The position numbers were made by a program, and so were the translations under genes. From positions 1 to 64,000 of the forward strand of contig NZ_VOGY01000004.1 of NCBI RefSeq assembly GCF_008033385.1: a stretch of DNA of 64,000 bases, written 5' to 3'. Source of the DNA: Algibacter pacificus (GTDB taxonomy: Bacteria; Bacteroidota; Bacteroidia; Flavobacteriales; Flavobacteriaceae). Positions 26,328 to 35,126 of this stretch are shown piece after piece (positions within the stretch are counted from its first letter, which is position 1; every line of letters starts with the position of its first letter). Below the pieces are notes generated by a model that searched no databases, had not been told where the DNA came from, and was given only the letters and a program-made list of their open reading frames with translations.

Positions 26328-28178
26328 ATGGCGAATCTTAATATTATCATTTATAGAAAAGAACTATTTATAGAAAGCAAATTACTTACAAACCGACAGG
26401 TTGCTGAAATTGAACGAATAAAAATACCTCTTAATAAATCCTTTCTTAAAACAGCCCTTAATCACGGGTTTATTTCCCGTTTTCATTTCAATAAAGTTTT
26501 AGAAGCATTTAAACTCCCTACTTATAATATTGATTTTGATAATATAGAAAACTACAAATCGTTCTCTACTACTCACGAACGATTTAACCTATTTTTAAAC
26601 ACATTAATTTTCCCAATAGAACACAACAACAAAGTCGCTTTTGTTGTGGCCGATCCGTCTGATATTAATAACATTAGACTGGTTGAAGATGAGTTACAAG
26701 TTACCGTTTCCGAGATTTTTGTCACCAATGAGCTAGACTTAAATAAAGCTCTACATTTAAAATATGGTGGAGAAACACTACATAAATCTGTTTTTAATTT
26801 ATTTGAAAAAGACCCTAATAGTTGTGCTATAGAAACCTTTACCATGAAACAAGTGGTTTCATTAGGTATTCTATTTTTAATCTTTTTAATCTTTTTATAC
26901 TTTAATTTTTTTAACACCTTAATTGGTGTGAATCTCTTATTAAATTTATTTTTATTATTCTCTATTCTCTTTAAATTCATGCTTACTATTCACGGCTCTA
27001 AAACCGAATTAGAAAGTAAAGTAAGTAAAGAAGAAATAGATTTAATTAAGGATGAAGAACTACCAATATATACCATCCATTTACCTGTATTTAAGGAATC
27101 TGAAGTGATTCAGAAATTAGTTTGGAATTTAAACAATCTAGATTACCCCATTGAAAAACTAGATGCCAAATTATTAATTGAGTCGGATGACGAGATGACC
27201 TACAATGCAATTAAAAACATGAAGTTTCCAACAAACTTCGAACCCATAATAATTCCATATGCACAACCTAAAACAAAACCAAAAGCTTGTAACTACGGTT
27301 TATACTTTTCTAGAGGAAAATACCTAACCATTTATGATGCTGAAGACATCCCAGATAGCGATCAATTAAAACAAACATACAAACTATTTCAAAAACTTCC
27401 AGACGATTATATTGCAATACAATGTGCCTTAAATTATTTTAATAAAAGTGAAAACTTTTTAACTAAAATGTTTACCCTAGAGTATTCTTATTGGTTTGAT
27501 TATATGTTACCTGGACTCGATAGCCTAAGAATCCCTATCCCATTGGGAGGCACAAGTAATCATTTTAAATTTGATAAACTAATGGAACTTGGAGGTTGGG
27601 ACGGCTTTAATGTAACCGAAGATGCCGATTTAGGATTGCGTTGTTATGCAAAAGACTATAAAATTACAGTATTAGATTCCACTACTTACGAAGAAGCAAA
27701 TAACGATTTTTTTAATTGGATTAGACAGCGTTCTCGATGGATTAAAGGCTACATGCAAACCTATTTGGTGCACATGAGACACCCGTTCAAATTATACAAA
27801 TCTATTGGTGCACGAGGCTTTTTTGGTTTTCAATTTTTTATTGGAGGAACGGTATTTACATTTTTAAGCTACCCTATTCTTCTGCTCTTTTTAATTATTT
27901 ATATGTGTTTTAAAAGCCGATGGATTGAACTACTATTTCCAGATTGGTTAATTATTATTTCCATAGTTAACTTCACGATAGGCAATTTAATTATGATTTA
28001 CACCAACATGATTGCTATTTTTAAAAGAAGCTCATACGCCTTAATAATATACGCTTTAGCCAACCCTGTGTATTGGTTAATGCACTCTATTTCGGCATAT
28101 AAAGGATTACATCAATTAATAACCAAACCTTTTTATTGGGAAAAAACCAATCATGGTTTAACCAAAAAAAAGAACTAA
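26328..28178 (+). CDS. Processive family-2 glycosyltransferase with N-terminal MshEN-like domain
   Basis: 616 residues. Residues about 30-150 resemble the MshEN/GspE N-terminal module (LNHGFISRFHFNKVLEAFKL, VAFVVADPSDINNIRLVED, ALHLKYGGE). Two membrane helices follow (177-198, 201-220). The GT2 catalytic domain has all processive-synthase motifs: SDD (286-288), DAED (337-340), TED (430-432) and QRSRW (467-471). Four further helices end the protein. It should polymerise a beta-linked glycan and translocate it, like BcsA. It lacks a PilZ domain. MshEN modules in other proteins bind c-di-GMP; whether this copy does is open. Confidence 0.82.
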   Translation: MANLNIIIYRKELFIESKLLTNRQVAEIERIKIPLNKSFLKTALNHGFISRFHFNKVLEAFKLPTYNIDFDNIENYKSFSTTHERFNLFLNTLIFPIEHNNKVAFVVADPSDINNIRLVEDELQVTVSEIFVTNELDLNKALHLKYGGETLHKSVFNLFEKDPNSCAIETFTMKQVVSLGILFLIFLIFLYFNFFNTLIGVNLLLNLFLLFSILFKFMLTIHGSKTELESKVSKEEIDLIKDEELPIYTIHLPVFKESEVIQKLVWNLNNLDYPIEKLDAKLLIESDDEMTYNAIKNMKFPTNFEPIIIPYAQPKTKPKACNYGLYFSRGKYLTIYDAEDIPDSDQLKQTYKLFQKLPDDYIAIQCALNYFNKSENFLTKMFTLEYSYWFDYMLPGLDSLRIPIPLGGTSNHFKFDKLMELGGWDGFNVTEDADLGLRCYAKDYKITVLDSTTYEEANNDFFNWIRQRSRWIKGYMQTYLVHMRHPFKLYKSIGARGFFGFQFFIGGTVFTFLSYPILLLFLIIYMCFKSRWIELLFPDWLIIISIVNFTIGNLIMIYTNMIAIFKRSSYALIIYALANPVYWLMHSISAYKGLHQLITKPFYWEKTNHGLTKKKN

Positions 28179-28187
28179 CAAAAAGGT

Positions 28188-29768
28188 ATGGATACAATTA
28201 AACCTAAAAGTTCTACATTAACATTTTTTATAATATGGTTTGTTTACATGGCTAGCTATAGTTTTATAACTATAGTAATACGTGAAGATGGTTATTTAAA
28301 CTTTGAGCCTTTATTTATTACAAGCCATATAAATACGTTATTTGATAGCGGAGAACTGGTTAAAAACTTTTTTTTATCCTACCCACTATTAACTAATTTA
28401 CTAACCTACCCGTTCTCTATATTTGGCGCAGAGGATGCGCCTTTTTTTGCTTCTATATTTTACACCTCGCTATTTTTAACTAAGGTAGTTACCATTATAG
28501 GCCAAGGAAAAAACCATATAATTAAAGCTTTAGTGTTTTTGTATTTCTTGTTTAGCCCAATTACATTTTATGCCGCAACTTCAGGAACATCGTTATATGC
28601 TTTTTATGTCCTTTATTTTTCAATTTTCTATTACTTATTTCATTATATCAAAAAGTTTACTACTTACCATATTACCATACTAAGTATTGTATTAAGTTTA
28701 GCTATTTTTTTAGATTATAGGGTTTTATGGGGGCTTCTACCTTTAATTTTTTACCTCTTTGTATTTAGTGTATATGGTGTAAAAGGTTTGTCTTCAAAAA
28801 ATTTTATTGTTAAGTATATAAAAATTACCCAACACCATGCTTTAAGACGAAAGTTTAGAGGCCATTTAAGTTCTATGATATTTATTATTGGTTTTTTTCC
28901 CGTAGCCAGCTTACTCTTATTTTTATTTATAAATTATTTAATGGGGAACGATTCTTTTTATTTTAATAACGCCTTAGACACAAAATGGAATGGTAATAGT
29001 TTTTTTAGTTTATTAGATTATGATACCATTACAGGCTTAAAGAATAAAGCTGTAAACGATTTTTCTTTCCTTAATATTGTTTTGTTTATAATACCCATTT
29101 ATGTTTTTGAATTAATTTCATATTATAACAGAGCTCTAAAACTTTTTATATTATTACTGGTTCCTATACTATTGGGCATTTTGGTTAGAGATAGCCACAT
29201 TGACTATATGAGCTTGCAATATTACATAATTTTTATAGCAGCCGGTATAGCATCTATTGCTGCAAAACCAGGTAAGTATTTTACATCTAATAAAATAAGC
29301 TATATAAGTTATGCCTGTTTATTTATAGTATGCATTTATGGTGAATATTTATATTTAAAAAACTCCACTTTTACATCCGAACAAGTTTTTTATAAAAGTG
29401 TGATGGAAAATGAACAAAACAATGCTTTAAACCAATATAAAAATGGCGGACGGTTCTTGGCTTTTAACACGCCTAAAAATTCTGTAGTTTTATGCGATAG
29501 ATCTATCATGTATCCCCTAGTTGCGTACAATAAAAAGAATAATTTTTTTATATCTAATGCTTCCGCTGAATTTAAACAAGCACTTTACAACCCTAAAAAA
29601 TATTGCGATTATCTTATAATTTCAAACAAAAAATCACCTTTTTATTTTTTAGATAAGGTAGAAACTAATTTTAAAAATATAGAAAATAAAGACCTTAACA
29701 CGAACCGTTTTACAAATAACACCATCTATTATTGTGATGCTTTTAGAATTATTAAAATTATAAAATAA
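28188..29768 (+). CDS. Polytopic GT-C/PMT-like membrane protein
   Basis: 526 residues with about eleven membrane helices and a soluble C-terminal tail of roughly 120 residues. The first loop contains an acidic pair (VIREDGYLNFEPLF) where GT-C lipid-linked glycosyltransferases place catalytic acids. It is probably a transferase adding sugar or another group to the polysaccharide from a lipid carrier; a mere membrane accessory is the alternative. It follows the synthase by nine bases, ending the operon. Confidence 0.6.
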   Translation: MDTIKPKSSTLTFFIIWFVYMASYSFITIVIREDGYLNFEPLFITSHINTLFDSGELVKNFFLSYPLLTNLLTYPFSIFGAEDAPFFASIFYTSLFLTKVVTIIGQGKNHIIKALVFLYFLFSPITFYAATSGTSLYAFYVLYFSIFYYLFHYIKKFTTYHITILSIVLSLAIFLDYRVLWGLLPLIFYLFVFSVYGVKGLSSKNFIVKYIKITQHHALRRKFRGHLSSMIFIIGFFPVASLLLFLFINYLMGNDSFYFNNALDTKWNGNSFFSLLDYDTITGLKNKAVNDFSFLNIVLFIIPIYVFELISYYNRALKLFILLLVPILLGILVRDSHIDYMSLQYYIIFIAAGIASIAAKPGKYFTSNKISYISYACLFIVCIYGEYLYLKNSTFTSEQVFYKSVMENEQNNALNQYKNGGRFLAFNTPKNSVVLCDRSIMYPLVAYNKKNNFFISNASAEFKQALYNPKKYCDYLIISNKKSPFYFLDKVETNFKNIENKDLNTNRFTNNTIYYCDAFRIIKIIK

Positions 29769-29777
29769 TATAAGCGC

Positions 29778-29794
29778 AAAAAAAGCCTGCGGCT
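29778..29794 (-). terminator. Short hairpin terminator of the GH5 gene
   Basis: On the minus strand AGCC-GCA-GGCT is followed by seven T residues, 27 bases after the GH5 stop codon. The stem is short. Confidence 0.45.
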
Positions 29795-29820
29795 ATAAAA
29801 AAGGTTTGATATCTGTTGGT

Positions 29821-30831
29821 TTAATTAAAAAAAACATCGCTTTTATACACCCCAAAATTACCTTTGTATTCCCATAAATAACATTTTATATTACGGTCTT
29901 TAAAAACCCCTATTACATCTTTAAAATATTGACGTCTGTATTCTGGATCAATAGAATTAATACATCCAAATTCTGTACACCATAATTCTACTTGATGCTG
30001 TTTAGCCCAATTCGCAACAATATCTATTTTGTGGCCTAAGGCTGTTTTATTAGCCATATCCTTATAATCTTTATAATTAATTTCTCCTGGCGTTCCCGAT
30101 GTTTTTAAATCCATACTAGGCATTTTAGCTGCATTGTAAGGATAAGGAATATTTACCGTTTTTGTTTGATTTCCTACCCAATCGGCGCCTTGATGTGTAA
30201 AAATAAAAGGCTCATAAAAATGAAATATATAAACTATATTTTTATACAGAAAAGGTGTTTTTCTAGACAATTCGTAAATACTATTATAATTGGTAGCCCC
30301 AATAAGTATTTTAGTGTCTTGATCTTCTTTTCTTATTTCTGAAACCACTTCATGAACCATAGCATCCCATTGAACCGGATATAAATTCGGTTCATTTACC
30401 AATTCATAATAAATATATTTAGAATATTTTTTTAATTTCTTACTTATCGATTTCCAGTTACTTTTTATGATATCCACATTAGTATAATTAGAATCTTTAT
30501 CCAAACTAGAATCGAAATAACAAATAATAAGGTTCATATTTTTTTTCTTAATATGCTTTACTATTTTTTTTAAATCTTTTAGAAAACGTTTTTTAGAGTT
30601 GCTTTTAAATTGATATTCGAAAGCAATTGGCAATCTAATATCCCGAATACCTTCACGGTATAGCATATCAATATCGGTAATAACACTTTTATAATCTATA
30701 GTTTTTTCGTCCCAAAACCTTTCATAACCAGTTAAGTTTATACCAACCCCTAGATTCTTTTGTTGGGCTTGCAAAAAGGTATTTGAAAATAAAACAAGTA
30801 TCATATAAACCAGTTTAAACCTATTATTCAT
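29821..30831 (-). CDS. Secreted glycoside hydrolase family 5 (cellulase-like)
   Basis: 336 residues with signal peptide MNNRFKLVYMILVLFSNTFLQAQ. A GH5 barrel follows: the acid/base E147 in YYELVNEPNLY, the nucleophile E287 in LWCTEFGC, plus H204/Y206 in FHFYEP. It should cut beta-linked glucan (or mannan) in the periplasm or outside. Converging on the polysaccharide operon, it probably trims or edits the polymer, as BcsZ does in cellulose operons, although BcsZ belongs to another family (GH8). That functional pairing is inference from position. Confidence 0.88.
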   Translation of the reverse strand: MNNRFKLVYMILVLFSNTFLQAQQKNLGVGINLTGYERFWDEKTIDYKSVITDIDMLYREGIRDIRLPIAFEYQFKSNSKKRFLKDLKKIVKHIKKKNMNLIICYFDSSLDKDSNYTNVDIIKSNWKSISKKLKKYSKYIYYELVNEPNLYPVQWDAMVHEVVSEIRKEDQDTKILIGATNYNSIYELSRKTPFLYKNIVYIFHFYEPFIFTHQGADWVGNQTKTVNIPYPYNAAKMPSMDLKTSGTPGEINYKDYKDMANKTALGHKIDIVANWAKQHQVELWCTEFGCINSIDPEYRRQYFKDVIGVFKDRNIKCYLWEYKGNFGVYKSDVFFN

Positions 30832-31336
30832 AACATATAAATTATTAAGTAAATGTAAGTTTCCTTTTAAAACAGAACTCTCATTTTGATAAATTATTTT
30901 GAATATGAAGTTATATTACAATAAATTACAAACCAATAAATACCCAAAACAACATGTTTTTTAAGCTTTTAATTGGTTTAAAAATAACAACGAAAATATA
31001 TGTTACCACATCATATTTATTATTTTACTTTTAAATTGTAATCATTAAAAGGTAAAAACACGCCTTTTAATTTAAGGACAACAACAGCAAGCCTTGTGAC
31101 TTCTGAAGTTATTTCTTCTTCTAAAAAACCACATTTAAAATCGTGATAAAAAGAAAACCAAACACGTAATAAAGCGTAATAAATTTCTCTAAGCCTGAAA
31201 AACCAAGTCTGAATAATTAATGTTTAATTTGCGTTAAATAGAAGTGTGCAAAGCTGTATTAATCCATAATGGACTACAAACTGTTTTTTTTGTTAAAATC
31301 TAGAAAAACACGCTATAACTAAATTAGTATTTCAAG
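30832..31336. other. 505-bp intergenic region
   Basis: AT-rich stretch between the GH5 gene and the lipoprotein gene. The only coding-like part is the fragment at 31,020-31,223; otherwise I see nothing recognisable. Confidence 0.55.
31020..31223 (-). pseudogene. Possible gene remnant, 67 open codons without a start
   Basis: The minus strand stays open for 67 codons between two stops and reads like protein (WFFRLREIYYALLRVWFSFY, then EEEITSEVTRLAVVVLKLKG) but has no ATG, GTG or TTG at its beginning. The codon pattern resembles the neighbouring genes. It may be the tail of a decayed gene. I cannot name the family. Confidence 0.35.
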
Positions 31337-33628
31337 CTATTTGTATCCTAAACCATTCAGTTCTTTTTCGCTATAAACACCACCTTCATTAGGCGTTATG
31401 TCTCGTAAAGCTTTTATTTCTTCTAAGGTTAACCCTTCTGAGGATTTAGAAAAAGTACTTTGTAAATATTCAATAATATGTTGAATATCTGCATCGGTAA
31501 AATCGGGGTTATTTACTAAACCGGGCATGGTTCCATTTAACTCATACAATTTTCCATTTACATAAATAGGACCGGCTAAACCATGCAATAACACTAATGC
31601 TAAGCGTTTAGGATTACCACTTATGTATTCTGAATTTTTTAATGGAGGCGCAAGCGCTTCAACCCCTTCACCATTCATACCATGGCAAGCAGCACAGATG
31701 TTTTTAAATATTTTATGTCCTAAAATATTGGCTGTTTTCTTTTTAGTAGCCAATTTAGCTTTCTCGATTTCAATATGCTTGTTTTGCAAAGTTTGCTCTA
31801 AAATAGTATTTAATTTATTTTCTGAACTATCAAGTTTATGCTGCTTCAAATACACCTTATAAGCTTCCTCTATTCCTCGTAAACTACTAATTATAGCCTC
31901 CTGAAAAAGTGTTTCGTTAACATATTTATTTGAAAGTTTTGAGAATATAGGAAACACATCTTTATTTGAAATTTGAGCCCAACCGTTTAAAGTATTTGCT
32001 AAATACAAATCTATTTCCGGGTTGTTTATTTGCATTAAAGCGTTTATAATTTCCAACATGATTGGTAAACGACTTTTAGTAGCGTGTCCTTCCACCAATA
32101 CCAACGCATGATTAATAACGCGTGAATCCTGCTCTAATTTCAACACCTTTTCTAAAGTATTAAAACGTAATGCTTGCATACCATCTAACGCATGCAATGC
32201 ATGTATTTTTGCAATCGCATTAGAAGTTTCCAAAACCAAATGTTCTAAAAGCGGAATAGCCTCCTTGTTCTTTTTAAATATAAGTAGCTGCTGTGCTCTA
32301 TCTCGCAACCAGCCATTTTTGTGACTCAACAAAGCTACCAATTCTGAAATAGGTAATTTTTCAATATCTATAATAGCATTCGGCTTTTGATTTTTATTTA
32401 CCACCCGCAATACGCGTCCCATACCAACAATAGTATCCAATTTTTTTTCAGCGTAGTGATTTTTTAAATAATTGGTTAAATACACTTTATCTTGCAAAAT
32501 ACCACGGTGCATATCAACTACATACATTGTACCATCGGGACCATTATTCAAGTTTACAGGTCTAAAACCCTCATCGGTAGACGCTATAAACTCATGGGCA
32601 GGAATGGCTTGTTTAGCTGAAACCTTGTTCGGTTCAAAAATTAATATATTACGTTTAACCACGTTGGCTTCTGGTGCACATACAAAGGCATTTTCTAAAT
32701 ATGCTGCTCCAAAATTTTCACCCGTATAAATTAATGGCCCACAAGCCGAAGTTACTTTTAACAATAAACTATCCTTATCTAGCACTCCCGGAACATAGCC
32801 CCGATTCACCGAGGTAGGATGCAAAGGAAACACACGCTGATTAGGTGTCATTTTTATATTCTCTGCGCCCCCCCCTTTAAAATACGGGTTTTTATTTGTG
32901 GCATTGGGCAATACATAATCTCCTATCAACTGTACCGAATTGGTATTGTAATACAGGCGTCCAAAGTTATCTTTGGTAATCCCCCACTGCCCTCTAAAAG
33001 TTGTATGCTCCTTAATCCATTTCCCTCCTTTTCTTTGATACCTACTACTAGATTTTGCATTGTAAATCCAATTATCCAAATGCATCATTAAACCATTGGG
33101 TTGATGCTCTACATTACCACCATCAGTATACATAGAATCGACCAAAACTCTAGCGCCAGGCTTATCATTTTCTATAGTTACAAACCATAAATTTGGTGGC
33201 TCGGCATACAACAATCCACCATAAACGTGCGCAATAGCACGAGGCAACACCAAACTGTCTAAAAATATTTTAGAATGGTCGGCTACACCATCCTTATCGT
33301 GATCTTCTATAATGGAAATTACCCCGTTTGGCATCTCTTCTCCTGTCCCTTGTAAGTTGCGCATATATCCTTTCATTTCTACAACCCACATTCGTCCTTG
33401 ATTGTCAAAATCAATTGCTACAGGCGCTTCTATTAATGGTTCGGAAACTACAGCTTGTAATTCGAATCCATCTTCTATTTGATATGAACTAAGATCGATG
33501 GGACGCTCATTAAATGTTTCTGGTTTGCATCCTAAAAATAAGACGAATAAAAAGAGAAATAATAATGAAGTTTTATATATATACTTTTTTTTTAATTTAA
33601 CTTTAGAGGGCAGTAATTTTAAAATCAT
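31337..33628 (-). CDS. Membrane-anchored propeller/HEAT/cytochrome c lipoprotein
   Basis: 763 residues. A lipoprotein signal ends at LFLGC with C34 as the lipid site. Residues about 45-400 form a beta-propeller of the sorbosone-dehydrogenase-like type (VAIDFDNQGRMWVVEMKGY, VEHQPNGLMMHLDNWIYN). A HEAT-like helical region follows (420-600), then a cytochrome c domain with CAACH at 645-649 and a methionine ligand in GTMPGL. Such 'membrane-bound dehydrogenase/c-type cytochrome' proteins of Bacteroidota and Planctomycetes probably oxidise sugars and pass electrons to the chain; the substrate is unknown. Monocistronic. Confidence 0.82.
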   Translation of the reverse strand: MILKLLPSKVKLKKKYIYKTSLLFLFLFVLFLGCKPETFNERPIDLSSYQIEDGFELQAVVSEPLIEAPVAIDFDNQGRMWVVEMKGYMRNLQGTGEEMPNGVISIIEDHDKDGVADHSKIFLDSLVLPRAIAHVYGGLLYAEPPNLWFVTIENDKPGARVLVDSMYTDGGNVEHQPNGLMMHLDNWIYNAKSSSRYQRKGGKWIKEHTTFRGQWGITKDNFGRLYYNTNSVQLIGDYVLPNATNKNPYFKGGGAENIKMTPNQRVFPLHPTSVNRGYVPGVLDKDSLLLKVTSACGPLIYTGENFGAAYLENAFVCAPEANVVKRNILIFEPNKVSAKQAIPAHEFIASTDEGFRPVNLNNGPDGTMYVVDMHRGILQDKVYLTNYLKNHYAEKKLDTIVGMGRVLRVVNKNQKPNAIIDIEKLPISELVALLSHKNGWLRDRAQQLLIFKKNKEAIPLLEHLVLETSNAIAKIHALHALDGMQALRFNTLEKVLKLEQDSRVINHALVLVEGHATKSRLPIMLEIINALMQINNPEIDLYLANTLNGWAQISNKDVFPIFSKLSNKYVNETLFQEAIISSLRGIEEAYKVYLKQHKLDSSENKLNTILEQTLQNKHIEIEKAKLATKKKTANILGHKIFKNICAACHGMNGEGVEALAPPLKNSEYISGNPKRLALVLLHGLAGPIYVNGKLYELNGTMPGLVNNPDFTDADIQHIIEYLQSTFSKSSEGLTLEEIKALRDITPNEGGVYSEKELNGLGYK

Positions 33629-33871
33629 TAATATGCTATTTATCTTTTTTTGATTACGCTATAAAAATACAATAATTCTTAGAAGTAGTGCGTCCTTTGC
33701 ATCATAAAGCTTTACTATTTATTATTAAAAAATATTAGAAAACCACCATAGCAATAATTAATAAAAACTAAGCGTAAAAACAATATCCGTTTTATTTTTA
33801 TAATACTCTTAAAACTTTATTAAAACCCTAATGTCACACATTTTAGATATGGTATCACATTTGGTTTTATG

Positions 33872-33879
33872 TATATTTG
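33872..33879 (+). promoter_or_regulatory. Candidate -7 element for 33,905-34,965
   Basis: TATATTTG matches TAnnTTTG, 25 bases before the ATG at 33,905. No good -33 TTG at normal spacing was seen. Confidence 0.4.
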
Positions 33880-33904
33880 TTGTTTTTACGCAAACACAAT
33901 AATT

Positions 33905-34504
33905 ATGGCATTCTACAATAAAATTAAATGGGTTCTTGGTATTTTAATGGTTTTTGTTTTAATTCTTGCCACAAACCTAATAGATAGAAACAATTTTTTG
34001 CGCGTTAAAGATGCGGTAATAACCATTTATGAAGACCGACTAGTTGCGAACGATTTAATTTTTGAAATGTCTATAGCCATTCAAGAAAAAGAAATTGCCA
34101 TTGCTAAGCTAGATTCTATTTTCTTTTTAGAACGAAATAAGCAGGTGAATCATGATATTGAAGGTTTAATTTCAAGGTTTGAAAAAACCAAACTTACTAC
34201 GGAAGAAGGTAATATATTTAATGATTTAAAAGACAATTTAAAAACATTACAGCTTTCTGAAACTGCTTTTGTTCAGTCTAAATTCACTAAAAACACAGCA
34301 TTTACAAACCCTATTAAAAATGTAAAAGACAACCTTTCTAAGTTGTCTAAAATTCAATTAAGCGAAGGCGAACGTCAAACTTTAATGAGTAAAAAAGCCA
34401 TAGATTCGGTTGAATTATTTACCCAAATGGAAATCTATATTTTAGTATTTCTTGCTATTCTCATTCAAATTATTGTGATATATAAGCCAAAGGAAAAGAA
34501 CTGA
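33905..34504 (+). CDS. Membrane protein with four-helix-bundle (4HB_MCP-like) periplasmic domain
   Basis: 199 residues. One N-terminal helix (KWVLGILMVFVLILATNLI), a mostly helical periplasmic domain of about 140 residues resembling the chemoreceptor 4HB sensor (VKDAVITIYEDRLVANDLIF), and a C-terminal helix (MEIYILVFLAILIQIIVIY). Unlike chemoreceptors it ends a few residues after TM2, without HAMP or methyl-accepting domain. It starts at ATG 33,905 and its stop overlaps the next start (TGATG), so the two are co-translated. Function unknown. Confidence 0.7.
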   Translation: MAFYNKIKWVLGILMVFVLILATNLIDRNNFLRVKDAVITIYEDRLVANDLIFEMSIAIQEKEIAIAKLDSIFFLERNKQVNHDIEGLISRFEKTKLTTEEGNIFNDLKDNLKTLQLSETAFVQSKFTKNTAFTNPIKNVKDNLSKLSKIQLSEGERQTLMSKKAIDSVELFTQMEIYILVFLAILIQIIVIYKPKEKN

Positions 34505-34965
34505 TGTTTAATTTACAGCAACACGAAATAGCCGGAGTAATTGCTCAAATTATAGCACTGCCATTTATTATAATGTCCGCTCGAAAATGGTGGTTAGCAA
34601 ATCAATCCTTGCAATGGCCAAACACAAATGGCGTTGTAGTTAAAGCTTTAAATAATTCCATTTCTAAGACTTTAGAATTTTTATATTCTTATGACATTAA
34701 AGGAACGGTTTATGAAGGTAAAAAACCATTTTTCGCGAATTCGTTCAAGAATTTAAAAGGAAAAAGAATGCATGATTTAATCGAAAAATATCCCGAAGGA
34801 AAACAGATGAAGGTTTTTTATAATCCTTCTAACCCCAAAATATCAACTTTAGAACCTGGCAGAAAGGATGGAGTCCTTACAGCATTACTTATTACAAGTT
34901 TACTGTTTGTTGCTGGTTTTGTATCTCAACATTACCCAAATCTATTGTTTGATTTTATAGATTAA
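34504..34965 (+). CDS. DUF3592 membrane protein
   Basis: 153 residues with an N-terminal membrane helix (IAGVIAQIIALPFIIMSA), a beta-rich DUF3592 domain (ANQSLQWPNTNGVVV, YDIKGTVYEGKKPFF, MKVFYNPSNPKISTLEPG) and a C-terminal helix (LTALLITSLLFVAGFV). The DUF3592 family has no known activity. It overlaps the previous gene by one base. Confidence 0.8.
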   Translation: MFNLQQHEIAGVIAQIIALPFIIMSARKWWLANQSLQWPNTNGVVVKALNNSISKTLEFLYSYDIKGTVYEGKKPFFANSFKNLKGKRMHDLIEKYPEGKQMKVFYNPSNPKISTLEPGRKDGVLTALLITSLLFVAGFVSQHYPNLLFDFID

Positions 34966-34989
34966 GTCTAAATTATTTTAACAAAAATC

Positions 34990-35005
34990 GCCTGCTAGCG
35001 CAGGC
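34990..35005. repeat. REP-like hairpin
   Basis: GCCTGC-TAGC-GCAGGC, a perfect 6-bp stem, typical of flavobacterial intergenic palindromes. No T run follows, so it is a poor terminator. Confidence 0.55.
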
Positions 35006-35076
35006 ATCTTGCTTGTGACGTTAAACAAACTACATTTATTTAACGGTTTAATCTTAAAATTTATGATTTTCTTACT

Positions 35077-35111
35077 CTTGTCGGCGCGAGCGGGACGCTC
35101 GCGTTAGCAAG
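35077..35111. repeat. REP-like hairpin with GC-rich core
   Basis: CGCGAGC-GGGAC-GCTCGCG (35,085-35,103) within an outer CTTG/CAAG pairing. Much higher GC than its surroundings; probably a REP-type repeat. Confidence 0.6.
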
Positions 35112-35126
35112 AAAGCTTAGATGTTT

